NCBI GenBank assembly: GCA_031553835.1
Contig: JAVBKX010000016.1
Location: forward strand, 248,001 to 312,000
From: JAVBKX01 sp031553835
Lineage (GTDB): Bacteria > Bacteroidota > Bacteroidia > Bacteroidales > Azobacteroidaceae
Length of the DNA stretch: 64,000 nucleotides
Direction of reading: 5' to 3'
In this document: positions 61,128-64,000 of the stretch, one piece after another
Layout: every line of letters starts with the position of its first letter
Position numbering within the stretch: position 1 is the first letter of the stretch
Notes under the pieces: model-generated
What the model was told of the DNA's origin: nothing
Databases searched by the model: none
What the model saw: only the letters and a program-made list of their open reading frames with translations
Position numbers and translations under genes: made by a program

Positions 61128-63212
61128 ATGACTCGATTTAAAGTTATTGTGATAGTTTTGGTTGGAATATGCATGTCGTTGATTCAGTCTCATGCCCAGA
61201 AGACAGTTTCCATTGAATCACTGTTGAAAGAAATGATTGACCGGGATGAGTTGGCCAAGTATCCTAATCCTCATTTTACCTGCAAGCAATTCAGCAGTTA
61301 CGACCGGGCCTCCATATCTCCTGATAAACCCGGATGGTTTGCCAATAACGATTGTTCCATGTTTATTCGGGTGGAGGAAAAAGATGGACGCAAAGAATTG
61401 GTAATGGCTGATGCGGAAGGCCCCGGTGCTATTGTTCGTTTTTGGATGACTTTCGGAGGCGATAATCCCGGAGAAGGGATTATGAGAATATATGTGGATG
61501 ATTATTCCAACCCGGTAATTGAGGGAAGTCCTTTTGAAATTCTCAGTGGAAATCTGGTTACAAGTTATCCTCTTGCTGCATCGGTTTCCGATTCAACGCC
61601 ATACAATATGCGGGGACATAATCTGTATTTTCCGATTCCCTATGCTCAACGATGTAAGATTACGTACGAAAGTAAAAATCTGATACAAGCAGAAACGACC
61701 ATGGGACCGGGACTTGAGTCTGTTTATTTCAATATTAACTATCGAACCTATGATGTAGGGACAAAGGTTATATCCTATTCTGCATCAGAAATAAAGAGAA
61801 ATAAATCGTTGATAAACAATATTCTGAAAAAGCTGAAAGAGAAATATCGGGGAACGGAAAAAATGAAACTGACCAAAACCGGATTATCTTCCGTGCTTCA
61901 ACCCGGACAAACGAAATCAGTCACTCTTTCCGATAGCCAGGCTATCCGGCAAATTGATATGAAACTATGCGCGGGAAATGTTCGGCAAGCGTTGCGTTCA
62001 ACAGTCATGGAAATCGTTTTTGATGGCGAAAAAACAGTTTGGGTACCGGTTGGCGATTTCTTTGGAATTGGCTATCACAATTTATATTCAAGCACTTGGT
62101 ACACTCAGGTATCTGCCGAAGGCGACATGAGCGCTTTTTGGGTAATGCCGTTCAAAAATCAATGTGTTATTACGCTGCATAATTTAGGAGACCAAACAGT
62201 GGAAATCTCCGATGCCAATGTGTTTTCCGGAAAATGGAACTGGGACGAATGTTCCATGCATTTTGGTGTTTCGTGGCAACAATATACCCATGCCACAGCG
62301 TATGCTCCGGATTATGTAAGAGATATTAATTTTGTCACATTACAAGGCAAAGGAGTATATGTGGGTGATGGTGTCGCTATATTCAACACATCTTATGGAT
62401 GGTGGGGTGAAGGCGATGAAAAAGTATATGTCGATGGAGAAGAGTTTCCTTCTCATTTCGGCACAGGGTCCGAAGATTATTATGGCTATGCCTGGTGTCT
62501 TCCGGCTGTTTTTACCGATCATCCTTTTATTTCTCAACCTCTTGGAACTGGAAGTTTCCATCCCGCCCTTTCCATCAATACCCGGTATCGGTCGCTCGAT
62601 GGTATTCCTTTTGAAAAATCCATACGGTTTGATATGGAACTTTTTCAAACATTTGTAAGATCCCGTTTTAACTATGCTCCCGTATCCTATTGGTATATAT
62701 TACCCGGAGGGAGGTCATTAGTAAAAGAAGATATTGCAGGAGCCAAAGAACCTGTAGCAGAAAAAAGATCCGACATATATAAACCGGAAATTCAATTAAC
62801 CATAGAAGGTGAAAACCTGACGCCAGCAAATATTCCTGTAGGTAAAATAGATTGTCAAATGTTTCTTCGGAATTTATGGAGCGATGCGATGCAACTATTC
62901 TGGAGCGGAATAACTGTCGGTAATAGAGCTGAGTTTACATTTGACTGTTCGTTTCCCGGAAGGTATATTTTTACGGGTATATATACAGTAGCGCCAGATT
63001 ATGGCACATTCAATATTTATATCAATGAGGCGCCGGTTGCTACCAATCTGAACTTAAATTCCTCGAAAATACAAATAACAGAATTAACTTCAGGACAGGT
63101 GAATCTTAAACAAGGTAAAAATACTGTAAGGGTAGAACTGATTGCTTGTCCGGACGGACGTCAAGATGCTTGTTTTGGTATTGACAAATTGATTTTTGAA
63201 GTATCTAAATAA
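61128..63212 (+). CDS. GH172 (DUF2961) glycoside hydrolase
   Basis: The 694-residue protein has a signal peptide (about 1-23, ending SHAQ). The DUF2961 core shows KQFSSYDRASISPDKPGWFANND, EGPGAIVRFWMTF, and the catalytic-region motif HFGTGSEDYYGYAW near residue 445, where GH172 enzymes have a catalytic Glu. A C-terminal beta domain (about 560-694) is extra. GH172 enzymes act on alpha-D-fructofuranosides or D-arabinofuranosides, some making difructose anhydride. With GH127 and GH43 in the window it points to furanose-rich glycans. It is the main hydrolase of the plus-strand arm. Confidence 0.88.
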   Translation: MTRFKVIVIVLVGICMSLIQSHAQKTVSIESLLKEMIDRDELAKYPNPHFTCKQFSSYDRASISPDKPGWFANNDCSMFIRVEEKDGRKELVMADAEGPGAIVRFWMTFGGDNPGEGIMRIYVDDYSNPVIEGSPFEILSGNLVTSYPLAASVSDSTPYNMRGHNLYFPIPYAQRCKITYESKNLIQAETTMGPGLESVYFNINYRTYDVGTKVISYSASEIKRNKSLINNILKKLKEKYRGTEKMKLTKTGLSSVLQPGQTKSVTLSDSQAIRQIDMKLCAGNVRQALRSTVMEIVFDGEKTVWVPVGDFFGIGYHNLYSSTWYTQVSAEGDMSAFWVMPFKNQCVITLHNLGDQTVEISDANVFSGKWNWDECSMHFGVSWQQYTHATAYAPDYVRDINFVTLQGKGVYVGDGVAIFNTSYGWWGEGDEKVYVDGEEFPSHFGTGSEDYYGYAWCLPAVFTDHPFISQPLGTGSFHPALSINTRYRSLDGIPFEKSIRFDMELFQTFVRSRFNYAPVSYWYILPGGRSLVKEDIAGAKEPVAEKRSDIYKPEIQLTIEGENLTPANIPVGKIDCQMFLRNLWSDAMQLFWSGITVGNRAEFTFDCSFPGRYIFTGIYTVAPDYGTFNIYINEAPVATNLNLNSSKIQITELTSGQVNLKQGKNTVRVELIACPDGRQDACFGIDKLIFEVSK

Positions 63213-63231
63213 CCATAAGGAAATATATAAT

Positions 63232-64000
63232 ATGTTTAAAAAGAATTATCTACTGTCCATTTTTGTTTTTGCATTGTGTATTGTCTCATGTGAACAGGAC
63301 GTTATTGAGAAGAAAGCAAATCTGTCTTTAACCGGAAAAATATCCGCGTCATCTGATTCGGGAGAACAAATGAATGCAGACAAAGCCATTGATAATGATT
63401 TGAATACCTGGTGGCAAGCGTCTGAAACGGAGACACCACAAGTGTTAACAGTCGATTTGGGAACTTCTTATTCATTGAATAAAATACAGCAGATCTTCGT
63501 ACAATCGTCTGTTTGGAAATTTGTAATTGAAGGTTCCTGTGATGAAAAAAATTGGTTGATGTTAATCGACAAAACGAAGGGTGCTTCAGGAAGTATATTT
63601 GCTGAAAGCGTATCGGGAAGTTATCGTTATATCCGGCTGACTGTTTTCGGATCTTCGGAAAATTATCCGGCTTCATCCAAAGAATTTCTTGTTTCCGGAT
63701 CTAATAAAAACTACAATCTGGCCATAGGAAAACATTGTTTCACTACTTTAAGTAATAAAAGATTCAAACCCGAAAAAGCAACTGATAATAATCTGTCCAC
63801 CTACTGGGTGGCTGATAACGGCAGTTTTCCTCAGTCACTTACAGTTGATTTGGAGTATCCTCGTTCGATCAGTGGAGTTGAACAAATATTCAAAGATCAT
63901 GATAGCTGGAAATTCAAGATAGAAGGTTCGTCCGATTTATTGAAATGGGATATGCTTTGTGATAAATCTGCCGGAGAAGAAGGTTTTGATTTCAGTTATC
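63232..64000 (+). CDS. Lipoprotein with tandem F5/8-type (discoidin) domains, partial
   Basis: A gene starting with ATG at 63232 is open to the end of the window (256 codons seen). It has a lipoprotein signal (FALCIVSC, Cys about 20) and two discoidin-like repeats: NLSLTGKISASSDSGEQMNADKAIDNDLNTWWQAS and NLAIGKHCFTT ... KATDNNLSTYWVAD, each followed by LTVDLG/LTVDLE strands. F5/8 domains bind carbohydrate. It begins 19 bases after the GH172 gene and completes the visible PUL; the C-terminal part is outside the window, and may hold an enzymatic domain. Confidence 0.82.
   Translation, partial: MFKKNYLLSIFVFALCIVSCEQDVIEKKANLSLTGKISASSDSGEQMNADKAIDNDLNTWWQASETETPQVLTVDLGTSYSLNKIQQIFVQSSVWKFVIEGSCDEKNWLMLIDKTKGASGSIFAESVSGSYRYIRLTVFGSSENYPASSKEFLVSGSNKNYNLAIGKHCFTTLSNKRFKPEKATDNNLSTYWVADNGSFPQSLTVDLEYPRSISGVEQIFKDHDSWKFKIEGSSDLLKWDMLCDKSAGEEGFDFSY

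Noticed and set aside
63302..63676. 124-residue minus-strand frame near the window end
   Set aside because: The plus-strand discoidin lipoprotein beginning at 63232 has a signal peptide and repeated domain motifs and runs through this region.

Overview
The window looks like a chromosomal segment of a Bacteroidales bacterium (phylum Bacteroidota), plausibly of the Dysgonomonadaceae/Porphyromonadaceae type. The evidence is a SusC/SusD pair, a hybrid two-component regulator, Bacteroidota-only families (DUF6242, DUF6089), many -7 boxes of the form TAnnTTTG, and the gene order DUF6089-uppS-bamA-ompH-ompH-murI. No tRNA, rRNA, CRISPR array or intact transposase was seen.

Layout. 1-8.4 kb: housekeeping genes (DHFR-like protein, rpsO, XRE-cupin regulator with an acyl-CoA ligase, pyridoxal kinase) and a minus-strand operon metA-DUF2721-U32 in which the U32 (RlhA-type) gene is cut by one in-frame TAG. 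8.8-20.5 kb: an SGNH-GH43 fusion, TrhP-type U32, OsmC, ComF, RecX, a response-regulator stump, a glycosidase-like lipoprotein with a rhamnose mutarotase, prmC, ribD and two cell-surface proteins. 20.5-27.2 kb: the envelope operon uppS-bamA-ompH-ompH-murI-methyltransferase; murI seems to start with ATA. 27.3-32.4 kb: a GLUG-repeat protein and two secreted glycosidase-like enzymes. 32.6-38.4 kb: a low-GC graveyard of Rhs polymorphic-toxin fragments mixed with small membrane proteins that look like immunity proteins, with repeated blocks and homopolymer frameshifts. 38.6-45.2 kb: a GH127 lipoprotein, then the anaerobic formate module pflA-pflB-focA.

45.3-64 kb is the most unusual part: a polysaccharide utilisation locus (PUL). 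One arm (minus strand) is a tight apparent operon of a zinc-site UroD-family methyltransferase, a corrinoid protein, two more UroD-family proteins with altered metal ligands, a FucP-like transporter and a hybrid two-component regulator. The other arm (plus strand) is SusC, SusD, a secreted beta-sandwich protein, a GH172 (DUF2961) enzyme and a discoidin-domain lipoprotein running off the window. The arrangement suggests that corrinoid-dependent methyl transfer is coupled to uptake of a glycan or glycoside, perhaps an O-methylated one. That reading is inference. The enzymes GH172, GH127 and GH43 point to furanose-containing (arabinan-like) substrates.
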